A stretch of DNA of 64,000 nt from Larix kaempferi (GCA_027924585.1 BSBM01000602.1:4711501-4775500), one strand, 5' to 3'; numbered from the stretch's first letter, positions 54,363-64,000 are shown. Numbers and translations are program-made. Notes: a model not told the origin generated them from the letters alone.

Positions 54363-57300
54363 ATGTTGATATTGTCCCTCAATGTGCGTGGTTTAGGTAA
54401 AGCTACCCGGGGTAGGGCTTTATCTAAATTAATCAATGCTACTAGCCCGGACATTATCCTGTTGCAAGAGATGATGTGTGAAGTTCCCTCTGTTATTTTG
54501 AAGTTATCCAATATCTGCCCTGGTCGAGATTTTTCTGCTACGAGTGCTGTGGGGAAATCGGGTGGCCTATTAATTGGCTGGAATCCCCGTTTTTTTGTTT
54601 TCAATACCTACAAGACGAATTGGGGTATACTTATGAAGGGCCGAAGTATTTTTCAAAATCTGCATTTAGCTATTTTAAATTGCTATGCTCCCTATTCCAA
54701 TAGATCCAGTTTTTGGGATGCTTTATCAAGGTCTGGCCTTCTTAATTTGGATAATCTTATTGTTGCAGGCGATATTAATTTTTCTTTAGGTTTATCAGAA
54801 ATTTGGGGAGCTCTAGCTCGCAATGATGGGCTAGTTGATTATTTTACAGAACTGTTGGTTAGGTACAATCTCATTGATGTTGCTCCTGCATCTCTAGTGC
54901 CCACTTGGACTAATGGTAGAGCAGGGTCGGATGGGATTCACAAGAGAACTGGTCGTTTCTTGGTTTCATAGCCCCTGTTACTTTGCTTTCAACACTACAA
55001 AACTTGGGTTGGGGAGAATATCTTCTCAGACCATTGGCCTATCTATTTTCAGAGTGATGATACTCGGGTCCCTAAGAATTATCCCTTTAAGGGAGAATAT
55101 CTTCTCAGACCATTGGTCTATCTATTTTCAGAGTGATGATACTGGGGTCCCTAAGAATTATCCCTTTAAGTTTAATTGTTCTTGGCTTCAGAATGCTAAG
55201 TTTAGTTTTGCTATTAGACAGTTCTGGTTGGAGCCTGGGAATGATAGGGCTTTTAATCCTATGGTCAATTTTATCCTAAAGCTTAAGAAACTAAAAGAGG
55301 TTGTTACTAAATGGATAAAAAAACAAAAGGTGCAGGATCTTAGAGATATTAATGAATTAGAGGCTCGAGTCCTAGAACTGTATCAACATGCATTTGACTT
55401 GAAGGAGGATCGAGGGGATCATGCGTTGATCAACTTACTTAAAGAAAAAAAGTAAGCCTTGTTGCTGCAAGAGGAGGCATATTGGAGACTTAAAAGTCGG
55501 GCTGTTTGGTTGGAGCTAGGAGATAAAAACACTAAGTTTTTTCATGCATTTGCATCGAAACGCAGAAAATCTAATGCAATTTGGGATTTGAAGGAAGAAG
55601 ATGGGACTATCATTTCGGGTCAAAAGCAATTGCGGGATGCTGCAATCAGTTTTTTTGGTAATGTTTTCAAGGATCCTGGGTCTTGTGATCTCTTAAAACA
55701 GTTGGAAATAGCTCGTCTCTTTCCTGCTTTTTTCAACCTTGATGAGGTAAAGGAGCTGGATAAAGAAGTTTCTTTAAAGGAAGTGGAAGATACCTTAATT
55801 TTTTTTGCAAAGGACAAGAGTCCAGGCCCCGATGGCTGAATATGGAACTGTTTCTATCCTTTTTTGACATCATGGGGGAAGAGATACTGGCCATGGTAGA
55901 ATTTTCCAGGGTTAATGGGTTTATCTCAGGGGCACTCAACTCTACTTTCCTAACCCTGATTCCAAAATGTAACAAACCTCACAGCTTTGGTGATTTCAGA
56001 CCCATTGCTTTATGTAACCTAATTTATAAGTTGATATCCAAAATTTTTGCCATCCGAGTCAAACCAGGACTATCAAAGTTCATTCCTCTGAACAATTTGG
56101 CTTTCTCCATGATAAGAAAATCTTGGATTATGTTGGTATCACTCAGGAGATTATTCACTCTATCAAGGTTCAGAAAACTAAAGCATGCTTACTCAAGATG
56201 GATTTGGAAAAGGCCTACGACAGGGTGGACTGGGGCTTCCTCAGGATCATCCTCATCCAAATTGGTTTATCTCCATTAATGTTGAACTGGATTATGGCTT
56301 GTGTGTCCTCCACAAATATTGATGTTTTAGTAAATGGGGCCCCTTCAAATTTCTTCAAATGTTCTAGAGGAATTAGGTAGGGGTGCCCTTTTTCCCCACT
56401 ATTGTTGTTTCTGCTCGTAATGGATGGCTTCATTAGACTTTATTTAAAAGCAAAGGTTGATGGACAGATTAAAGGTATAAATATGTCAACAAAGCTGTCT
56501 ATTTCTCATCTTATGTTTGTAGATGATGGTCTTCTTGCTGGCTCTGATTCAATCCGAGAATGGTATTATTTTTCAGTGAATATTGAGTTATTTTGCAGCG
56601 CTTCTGGTATGAAAGTTAGTGACAGAAAATCCATTATGTATCAACATAATTTGGCTGATTAATGGATCGAGGAGTTGAAGAGAATCTTTCCCTATCGTTT
56701 TCATCTGCTGGCTAAGCGTTTTCAGTACTTAGGTTATTTTCTGAAACCTAATAACTATAGAGTGAAGGATTGGTCCTGGTTATTTAAGAAAATTAAAGCT
56801 AGAATTCACTGTTGGGCAAACAAACTTCTCTCTGTTGGTGGGCGCCTCACTCTGGATAAAGCCGTGCTCACTAGCACACCTGTTTATTGGCTATCTTTGT
56901 TCAAAGCTCCTAGTTCGGTGTTGTTTCGTATTTAGAAGCTCTGTTCTAATTTCTTATGGACAGGAGGATTGAATCATAAGGGGCTGATAATGGCCAAATG
57001 GGACCATATTACTTCCCCCATTGAATGCGGTGGTTGGGAATTAAAAAACATGGAGGCCTTTGGTAAGGCTTTGCGTTTAAAAAGCCTCTGGCGAGGAGTT
57101 TTTGGATCCTCTTTATGGTCCAAGGTTCTAAAGGTAAAATATATCAAACGGGACCTTATGAAATGGATTCGGGGTCCTATGAAAAAAGTCTGGAATTCGT
57201 CAGTCATTTGGAAGGGTTTTATGAATGTTTTCAATTGGTTGAAGAATGACCTGTATTGGCAAGTTGGTTTGGGAAGAATGATCCAGGTGGGAGTAGATCC

Positions 57301-58564
57301 AATATTAGGATTGGATGAGGATTACTCCTTATCCCTGGAAATTTTAGATTTCTTAAATGCCAAGGATTTTACAACTCTTGACAAGATGAAGAACTATATT
57401 TTCTTGAATAGTTCATCCTACTGGATTAAAGGTGTTGATTTGGGGCTAACAGGTCGATTTGAAGTGGAGTGGGACTCATATTTTGGCTGGTTGGATTCGG
57501 TTGGTGTTAGGATTTCTCGACACAAAGATAAATTGATGTGGGCTGGTAACCCTTCTATAGGTGTTATCACTGCTAATACTGCTTATGATATGATCATAAA
57601 TTTTGAAATTTCTTCCCACAACAGTGGTGGTTTAATAAATTGTGGTGTTGGAAAATTCTAGTTAAAATTAAGTGCTTTGGATGGTTTGCGCTCAAGGGGA
57701 AACTTAAAACTTGGGATGCATTGACCAGAATGGGATGGTCTGGCCCCAACAGATGTCCACTGTGTAAGGGTGATGCTGAATCTACATTTCATCTTCTTAT
57801 CATTTGCAAATTCTCCCGAGAAATTTGGTCAATGGTCTGTTCTGAACTGGAGATTGAATTATTATGGGGTTTATGAGCATTTTGATCTAAATTTTCTTCA
57901 GTGGTATAGAACCTGTAAGGATCATCCTTTGCTTTCGATCTTCATCTCTTGGGTTATTTGGTACATAAGAAATAAAGTGGTTTTTGAAGAACTGGTCCCT
58001 ACTCTTCATTTTGTGAAGGATAAAATCTTAACTTTCTACAAGACCATTTTAAAAAGGAAAAAACCACAAGTGGTCAGATGAATTGGAACCTTTGATCTGC
58101 AGTATAACTGTCCTGTAATTTTTTTTGATGGTGCTGCAGACAATGGTATTACTGCTGCTGGAGGTGCAATTTTCCTAAATGAGTCTCACTACTTCTCTTT
58201 GAGATTAAATTGTGGGAATGGGAGTAATATGAAAGCAGAATTGTTGGCTTTATGGATGGTTTTGAAAGTGGCCTATTTGTTTGGTATTGACGACTTGAAG
58301 ATCTTTGGGGACTCTCGAGTTACAATCAAATGGGCGTAGGGTGATTACAATCTTAATGTTCTACCACTTGCACATTGGAGACAGAGGGTTCAGGATGGCA
58401 TTAATCTCTTCAGAAATATCTCTTTCAAGCCCATCTACAGAGAACACAACTCCTTGGTTGATAAACTTTCGAAGTTGGCTCTATGTGGGACTATTGGTTG
58501 CCTTATTTGGGAAGAAACTCTATGTGAACAGGTTTTGGATCATGGATCCTTTAATTTTTTTTGA
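54363..58564 (+). pseudogene. LINE L2 ORF2: endonuclease, reverse transcriptase, zinc finger, RNase H
   Basis: Starts at ATG 54363 with the APE endonuclease (LILSLNVRGLGKATRG, IILLQEM, ILNCYAPYSNR, VAGDINFSLG). A 79-base tandem duplication (55012-55090 and 55091-55169) breaks the frame inside it. The linker carries EAYWRLKSRAVWLELGDKNT. RT shows DKSPGPDG (55820), FRPIALCNLIYKLISKI, KMDLEKAYDRVDW and the catalytic LMFVDDGLLAG (about 56512). LDKAVLTSTPVYWLSLFKAP and ECGGWELKNMEAFGKALRLK lead to the zinc segment CPLCKGDAESTFHLLIIC (about 57755). RNase H (58110-58500) has IFFDGAADNGITAAGGAIF, KAELLALWMVLK, FGDSRVTIKWA and REHNSLVDKLSKLAL, so all its acidic residues are kept. Confidence 0.92.
55012..55169. 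repeat. 79-bp tandem duplication in the LINE L2 endonuclease
   Basis: GGGAGAATATCTTCTCAGAC to CCCTTTAAG occurs twice in tandem with only two or three differences. The 79-base length shifts the reading frame. Confidence 0.93.
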
Positions 58565-58805
58565 GTAATGTTCCTTTGTGATGATCTATCTGCATTGATC
58601 TTTCAGGATGGTCATAATGTCTTTTTGGATTCTGGCTGACTTCCTATGTGTTGATCAACAGAACTTTTTGCTTTCTGTGGGACTAAGCCTTATATTTTAT
58701 CAACTCTAAGTCATTTTACTTGTCATAGGATGACTCGTATTTCCATGTACCTTTTGATTCATATGAATAACATTGGTATGATTTTTTTTTGTTGGAAAAA
58801 ATTAT

Positions 58806-59624
58806 TTATGCATAGTTGACATGGTTGATAAAGGGTGTCAAATGATAGTTGACCAAGTTTGACCATAATAAGCCATGCTTGACTATTGTTTGTGCATGGT
58901 TGACTTTAATGTGAGACCATGGTTGTGCATGTTTGATTATGTGAAACCATATTTGAATGTCATTGATCATGATTTATAATGACTATAGTTTTCATAGTTG
59001 ACTTTATTTTACCATGGTTGACTAAGTTTGACTATAGATAAGAATGGGTGAATATGGTTTGACCATGGTTGATTTTAGTGTAATGTGGTTGACCATGATC
59101 CACTTTAGCCAACCATGCTTGACATTAGGGTCCACTATGGTTGAATTTTCTTTGCAAAGGTTGACCGTTTTAATGATAGATGTTAAATGATAGTTAACAA
59201 AGTTTTTCCATAGTCAACCAAGGCTGACAAAGTTTGACTAAAGTTAAGCAGGGATAACTATTCTTTTATAACGGTTGATTCTAGTGCACTATTGTTCGAC
59301 TTTGGTCAACCATGGTTTAGTTTAGTGAACCTTTGTTGTGTATGTTAGTTTATTTAGGTGTATGGTTAGGTATGGTTTAGTTTATTTAGGTGACCGAGTT
59401 TGACTAAGTTTGAATAAATGTGGTTATGGATGATCATGTTTGATTATGTTTGTCTATGGTTAAGTCTCGCTGGGTATAATTGATCATGGTTGATCATATG
59501 TTACTATGGTTGACTATGATTTACTTAAGTCAACCATGGTTGACCATGATTGATTATGCTTGACTAATATTGATTGATTGTCAGCCATAGTTTGATTATA
59601 ATTGATTGCGTTCGAGTAATATTT
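58806..59624. repeat. TTGAC satellite, block 3
   Basis: Continuation of the satellite after LINE L2, with GGTTGATAAAGGGTGTCAAA, GTTTGACCATGGTTGAT and TTGACTAAGTTTGA words. It ends at the second short LINE copy. Confidence 0.9.
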
Positions 59625-60026
59625 TTTTTTACAAGAACGGGTAAGGATCATTTATCTTAAAAAAGATGGAGATTACATATAGATGATGTAGGACTTCTCC
59701 CTGATGCAGTCAATGTCTGTAGCACCATGTTCTTCTTTTACAAAAATGAAATTGTTTCGAAAAGGCCCTATTCTGTGGAGACTATAACTCCTTACAAATT
59801 GACCAAGGAGTAGGAGATAAAAGCAAAACATACTGAACTTGAGGTCCGTAAAAAACTTGCTGAAAAAGAGTCTACTGTATGCTTGTGACAAAACTTATCA
59901 AAAAGGAATTCTAGTTTATAGACTGTTCTGAAGACAAAATGGAACAATTCCAGCTTTGAAAAAACCATCGAACTGAGAAAATTGTGCAGAGTATGCATAG
60001 AAAAACCAGAGGAAGATAGGGGAGCC

Positions 60027-60899
60027 TCAGTAGCGTCCCTGATGCTGTGCTGGTGGACCTGGAATGCTTTCAATAGAAGGATCGTGACGCTTACCGGTGT
60101 CCGATTCTTTGCTATCCCGAATGGCTAGAATGCAACGGCTTACATCTTCGCGAAGGCTGTCTATTTTCCCTTCAACATCTACTATGTTCCTATTGTTGTC
60201 ATCGGTTTTGGAGTCATTGTTTGAGATGATGATAACTGCATAGTCAAGAGTCTCTGAAATAGTGGTGATTCTTCCACTTAGCAGATTGTTCCCATTTCCG
60301 ACTTCAGTATTGGTGGCTTGGGCCAGGGTGTAGAGCCTTGCAATGGCTCTCTTCAGTTCTGCGTTTTTAGCTCTGAGAATGCAAATCTGCTCCTCCATGT
60401 TTTCCTTCCAAAAACTGTCCTCAGAAGCGAGTGGGCCAAGGGAGTGAGAATGGAGGTTCTTCATGGAGCTTTCCAGCGAAATAGCACTGAAGTTATGAAG
60501 ATGGGAGAGGAAGGAATGCGCAATGACCAACGATTTTTGGCAGAGAGTGCATTGAGGGGGAGGAAAACCAATTTCATAGATAGCACCCACAGAGGATGCT
60601 AGAGGAGAAGCAAGAGGCGATTCGCCCATTACACAATGTTCCCAATTCTGCACCCTTGCAAACCAAATCAGATTCGTGGAGAAGAAGACACGTCGAGGAT
60701 AACGTGAGAATGAGAGGATTTGGGTGAGGTCCATGGTTATAAGGTACGAGCCATCCCAATGCCAAGATCGAGGAGGGCGAGCTGTATACCGCCAGGAAAT
60801 AAATGCATGTTCAGAACGGTTAAGGTGTGGTAGGAGGAGTGCGCCAAGCTTCCAAAAAATTAAATGAGCCAGGTGATGGGGAGTTGGAGGGAGGGACAT
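60027..60899 (-). CDS. ORF3 of short LINE copy 2: intact coiled-coil protein, 290 aa
   Basis: The frame is open from ATG 60899 to the stop at 60027-60029. The first half is not recognised but contains SLPPTPHHLAHLIFWKLG, RYTARPPRSWHWDGSYLI and FPPPQCTLCQKSLVIAHSFL, with a CTLCQKS...HSFLSH pattern that could bind zinc. From about residue 160, WKENMEEQICILRAKNAEL, KRAIARLYTLAQAT and NIVDVEGKIDSLREDVSRCI predict a coiled coil. The tail is Pro/Gly/Gln-rich. The ORF2 stop is 40 bases upstream, so translation would need reinitiation or a separate mRNA. An earlier in-frame ATG at 60974 overlaps ORF2 and would add 25 residues. The function is unknown; an ORF1-like RNA-binding trimer is one option (inference). 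Confidence 0.68.
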   Translation of the reverse strand: MSLPPTPHHLAHLIFWKLGALLLPHLNRSEHAFISWRYTARPPRSWHWDGSYLITMDLTQILSFSRYPRRVFFSTNLIWFARVQNWEHCVMGESPLASPLASSVGAIYEIGFPPPQCTLCQKSLVIAHSFLSHLHNFSAISLESSMKNLHSHSLGPLASEDSFWKENMEEQICILRAKNAELKRAIARLYTLAQATNTEVGNGNNLLSGRITTISETLDYAVIIISNNDSKTDDNNRNIVDVEGKIDSLREDVSRCILAIRDSKESDTGKRHDPSIESIPGPPAQHQGRY

Positions 60900-60939
60900 A
60901 TACTTAGAGAGGTAGCCCAGGTTAGAAACCTTAAGGAGT

Positions 60940-61347
60940 TTAAGGTATCCAACTTTTATCCATTGCACTATCATTAATAACAATATGGCCATAGTCTATG
61001 TGGACCCCTTTATTTGCCATGAGATCAACTGAGTGATTGTTTGTCCGGAGTATGTGGAGACGTTTGATGGTGTTGAAATCGATTACGAGATTCTTGAAGA
61101 TGTGATGGTATTTAGAAACAGGGATTTTGAAATTCATGGTTAGCTTTCTAGCCTCTCTTATGACTAGAAGGGAGTCGTCGAAGATCGCTAGTTCTTTCAG
61201 GGCCAGGCTAGTTGCTATCTCGATCCCCTTGATTAATGCAAGCCATTCCGCGTTGTTGTTCGTGGCTTTTCCAATCCCCCAAGCAAAATTTGTCTGTCTG
61301 TTTCCACCAGGGTCAAAGATGACCCCTCCCGCACTTGCTAACCCAGA
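60940..61347 (-). pseudogene. RNase H C-terminal part of ORF2 in short LINE copy 2
   Basis: Reads LASAGGVIFDPGGNRQTNFA, NNNAEWLALIKGIEIATSLA, LAIFDDSLLVIREARKL, HHIFKNLVIDF and RLHILRTNNHSVDLMANKG, and stops after KSWIP at 60940. The catalytic GDS is DDS here. The 5' cut falls within the first strand of the fold, as in copy 1. Confidence 0.85.
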
Positions 61348-61348
61348 T

Positions 61349-61510
61349 ACGTTTAAGTAATATTATACATAGTTGACCATGTTTGATTATAGTCAAAATT
61401 TACCTGAATCTGTTTGACTTGGGTTGGATATAATTGACTATGGTTAATTTGATTAAGCATGATTAAATATAGTTAACCATGATTAACTATGATTGTTAAC
61501 ATTTGACATA
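61349..61510. repeat. TTGAC satellite, block 4 (right edge)
   Basis: Last 150 bases of the array (AGTTGACCATGTTTGATTAT, TGGTTAATTTGATTAAGCAT, AACTATGATTGTTAACATTT). Words become looser and fade into AT-rich DNA. Confidence 0.8.
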
Positions 61511-62099
61511 ATTCTTAATATTTGAATAGAAAGAAATTTAAAAACCATTCCTAGTTTCACATCCATTAGCAATATTTTTATTTTGTTTAATAATATAATA
61601 AATTTATATGAAAATGTGGTTTTCCACTCCTAAAAATGTTTATGTTATTTATGAACACAATGTTTAAATATTAGATTTGAATTTAACCAAAAAAAAATGG
61701 TCATAAAACACAATGATTATTATATAATAGTGATAGATCATATAAAATAAAATTGAAAAAATTATGCTTCTTCAATTTTATTTATAAATTGACTCATGAG
61801 TATGTTAATCATTTAGGATATTCTTTCACGATATTACACATTAATTTTGATAAAAAATAAATAAAAGAAAGAATAAATTATATATTCATGAAATATATTT
61901 TTCGTTTAAGCTGAACGCTACTTATATATACTTTCATAATATTAAAAAAATCATAAAATAAAAAATTAAATTGGAAATCAATTAAATACATTTTTTGTTT
62001 GAGCTAAATTTGATATATATTTTCATAAAATTATAGGTTAATTTTGATAAAAAAAATCATAAAATAAATGATAAATTGGAAATCCATTAAATACATTTT
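61511..62099. other. AT-rich DNA with diffuse repeats
   Basis: No genes. Phrases such as AATACATTTTTTGTTTGAGC and ATATATTTTCATAA recur two or three times between 61900 and 62110, suggesting local duplication with a spacing of about 80-120 bases. Confidence 0.6.
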
Positions 62100-62115
62100 T
62101 TATTTGAGTTAATTG

Positions 62116-62310
62116 TTTTTTTTTCCAACGAAGGCGACGCACGGGAAACCCACCAATTCTTTCCCACATTTCATGGATGGTAAGGATGGTAAACTGTCGG
62201 CCAACAACAACGGCTGGCCTAACCCCTTAAGATTCAAGGCTTGAACCCGTGACCTCCCCCGTACCGAGAGAGTGTGCGCACGTCTTACCAATTGAGCTAA
62301 CTCTTGGGGT
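62116..62310 (-). mobile_element. tRNA-derived SINE, second copy of the family at 30641
   Basis: On the - strand the head CCCCAAGAGTTAGCTCAATT is followed by an A-box (TTAGCTCAATTGGTAAG, 62287-62303) and a B-box (GGTCACGGGTTCAAGCC, 62238-62254). It ends in poly-A (poly-T 62116-62124 on +). Flanks TTATTTGAGTTAATTG (62100-62115) and TTATTTGACCTAATTG (62311-62326) form a target duplication with two changes. The body differs from the 30.6-kb copy outside the tRNA-like head. Confidence 0.9.
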
Positions 62311-62383
62311 TTATTTGACCTAATTGTTATTTTCAAAATAGTTGAAATATATTTTTAATGAATAAAGAATGTTTTTTGTCAAT

Positions 62384-62618
62384 TCTCGTTAGCTCACTCG
62401 GTTAAGGTGTGGGTCTTGTTAGTAAGGTGAACCGAGTTCAATTGCCAGTAGGAGTGACTTAGCTGGGAGGCGACAACCAAAAACTTAGTCAAGTTGAGGT
62501 TGGTACACTCCAATTCGGTTGCGATCCCTTGTTGATTTTGACTGCTTAGATGCCCTTGTGTCATGGTTTCTCAGACCACATGACACTCCCGAAAATCAGA
62601 GAGATTTGAACATACAAA
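62384..62618 (+). mobile_element. Candidate SINE of a different family
   Basis: A tRNA-like head on the + strand: CGTTAGCTCACTCGGTTAAG (A-box type, about 62386-62405) and CCGAGTTCAATTGCC (B-box type, 62432-62446). It is followed by about 170 bases ending in A-rich sequence (ACATACAAAAAAATAGAATA). I could not see clear target duplications, so the ends are approximate. Confidence 0.62.
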
Positions 62619-62839
62619 AAAATAGAATAAATAATGATTTTTTATAATACATACCTATTTTTTATATTGCATAATAAAACTAAATGAATATTTACATTTA
62701 TATATTATATTAATATTTTTTATATTTTATAAAAAATCATTATGTAGTATTATTTAAAAGTTCATAGAAATCATACTATATTAATAATAAAATATTAAAA
62801 TTTTATTAAATGTATGAAGAGAAATCTATATTAATTTAG

Positions 62840-64000
62840 ATGGATATAAACTGTAATATTGGAGTGAAGTAAGGATGCCCCTTCTCTTCTACTCTTTTTG
62901 GTATTTACATCAATAAGTTAGAAAGTTGTTTAGAAGAAGCAAGTTGTGGCGGCACGATCTTAGCTGGGATAGTTATCATCCTCCTGCTTTATGTTGATGA
63001 TATTGTCCTTATGGCAAGGTGCCACTTTGATCTTGATAAGAAATTAAGAATTCTCAAATATTTTTGCTCTAATATGGGTATGATTTTTTTTTAAACTGAA
63101 ACGGTTAAAATATATTAAAAAAAGAAAAAAATGGGTATGACTGTTAACAAAGTGACAAGACAAAAGTTATGATTATAAAGTCCAAGAAAGATACCTACGC
63201 TAATTTTATATATGACAATAGCAAAGGAGAGGAAGTGACTTCTTACAAAGATCTCAGTGATTTTCATCAAAAGCTCAATGGAACTATATCACTGAGAAAA
63301 GGATTAACAGGGGGTGGAAAGCTTATTTTGGTCTTGAAAACAATTGTAAATTAGCCAGCTTGGTCATGTGGGATAAAAAGAAGTTCCTCTTTGAAACTTT
63401 TGTCATTCTTGTTATCTTATACAATTGTGAAGTATGGGGTTGCAACATTTCTAGAGAATCTTGGAGAAAGATTGAGCAAATCCATAAACGTTTTATAACT
63501 TATAACCTCAAAATTAAAAACAATATGCCTTATCCTATTCTCCTCTTAGAAGTAGGCATTTTCCTCATCGAGAGCATGGCTATGACTAGGTAATTGATGT
63601 ACAAACACAAGATAAATAACATGGGAGATGAGAGACTGCCTAAAATTGCTTTAAAATTAAGTGAAACCCACTTGCGCCTAAAGTGGGTTTGGTGTAAAGA
63701 TACCATGGCTTGATTAAACCATTGGGGCATTGATGAAAATGACACTTTGCAAAATATCAATAATGTCAGAAATATTATTACATCTAAGTTTAAAGAGAAA
63801 ATGTGATGCGAGAAAGATTTAGAGGTTAAAAGAAAATTAAGATACTATAAAAGGTCATTCATCCTAATTTGGAATATCATAAGTATCTTTCGGTATTAAC
63901 TAGCTCAAAGAAGAACACTAATATAGCCAAGATAAGAACGAACTATCATGAGCTCCATAGCGAAACAGAGCGTTGGTCAATTCCTAAAACGTCGTGGACG
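62840..64000 (+). pseudogene. LINE ORF2 fragment (reverse transcriptase, C-terminal half), runs off the right edge
   Basis: Non-LTR RT of a family different from L1 and L2. It begins at the RT palm region with GVK-stop-GCPFSSTLFGIYINKLE, then GIVIILLLYVDDIVLMARC, where YVDD is the catalytic motif near 62993, and LDKKLRILKYFCSNMGM. After a 47-base insert come TVNKVTRQK (shifted), VMIIKSKKDTYANFIYDNS, NCEVWGCNISRESWRKIEQI and HKRFITYNLKIKNNMPYPIL. It continues IESMAMTR, YKHKINNMGDERLPKIALK, KIRTNYHELHSETERWSIPK and reaches the window end. Stops (TAA at GVK, TAG at AMTR) and shifts show that it is dead. The endonuclease half is absent. Confidence 0.87.
63084..63130 (-). mobile_element. Ultrashort (47 bp) LINE tail insertion
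   Basis: The 10-base ATGGGTATGA occurs at 63074-63083 and 63131-63140. Between them lies TTTTTTTTAAACTGAAACGG followed by an A-rich run. The arrangement (poly-T, then GAAACGG, then an A-rich stretch) matches the extreme 3' end of LINE L1 (TTTTTTAATAGAAACGACTA...) read on the - strand. I take it as a severely 5'-truncated LINE copy that interrupts the older RT fragment. Confidence 0.7.

Larger units (their letters stand above)
53164..58805 (+). mobile_element. LINE L2: full-length non-LTR retrotransposon
   Basis: A 5.64-kb LINE inside the satellite, flanked by TTATGCATAGTT at 53152-53163 and 58806-58817. ORF1 (about 53559-54196) and ORF2 (54363-58564) are followed by a 230-base 3' UTR with a T-rich run and a short A-rich end (GGAAAAAATTA). 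It differs from L1: it lacks ORF3 and has a different ORF1. Many stops show it is old. Confidence 0.92.
59625..61347 (-). mobile_element. Short LINE derivative (partial RNase H + ORF3), copy 2
   Basis: A 1.72-kb relative of 41341-43079 on the - strand, inserted in the satellite. Flanks are GCGTTCGAGTAATATT (59609-59624) and ACGTTTAAGTAATATT (61349-61364), an imperfect 16-base duplication. Poly-T at 59622-59630 marks the 3' end. The 5' end starts at the same RNase H position as copy 1. ORF3 is intact here. Confidence 0.88.

Noticed and set aside
62287-62310. Possible tRNA gene (TTAGCTCAATTGGTAAG plus a B-box)
   Set aside because: No acceptor stem or anticodon arm can be formed. It has a poly-A tail and a target duplication, so it is a SINE head.

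Overview
This window is nuclear DNA of a seed plant, most likely a gymnosperm (inference). The evidence is a plant-type mitochondrial pyruvate dehydrogenase kinase gene with GT-AG introns, pseudogene pieces of three other plant gene families (cellulose synthase-like D, DHHC protein S-acyltransferase, nitrate reductase), and a matrix of nested, decaying Copia elements, LINEs and SINEs separated by AT-rich sequence. I see no bacterial, viral, CRISPR or rRNA features.

Layout. 1-9.35 kb: a Copia element (A, + strand; 1-1148 and 7237-7849) is split by a younger Copia element (B, - strand; 1149-7231) that has both LTRs, a tRNA primer site and a perfect 5-bp target duplication (TSD). A third Copia (C, - strand) follows as one LTR plus internal sequence. 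9.35-14.4 kb: three exons of a PDK gene on the - strand. Its remaining exons are absent, so either intron 3 runs past the left edge or the gene is truncated. 14.4-22 kb: AT-rich DNA with several short tandem duplications. 22.1-23.6 kb: a GC-rich block with long inverted ends. 23.7-33.5 kb: pseudogene fragments of CSLD (+), a DHHC acyltransferase (+) and nitrate reductase (-). A non-autonomous LTR element (E, 26036-30897) sits in an acyltransferase intron; E itself holds a poly-A retro-insert and a tRNA-derived SINE.

33.6-43.1 kb: a full-length LINE (L1, - strand, 6.97 kb, 19-bp TSD), a small MITE, and a 1.74-kb LINE derivative. 43.3-61.5 kb: one degenerate satellite built on TTGAC/GTCAA words, split by Copia D (5.7 kb), LINE L2 (5.6 kb) and a second 1.72-kb LINE derivative. 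61.5-64 kb: AT-rich DNA with two SINEs and the C-terminal half of another LINE ORF2.

The most interesting point is the L1-type LINE family. Below ORF2 (endonuclease, RT, zinc finger, RNase H) all three copies keep a stop at the same place and then a separate ORF3 with a coiled coil. Two of the copies are short elements starting within a few bases of the same RNase H codon, which suggests a distinct non-autonomous subfamily. Other points: the W-box-like satellite, Copia D inactivated largely by CAR-to-TAR changes, and a coiled-coil ORF in an LTR element that has no pol genes.
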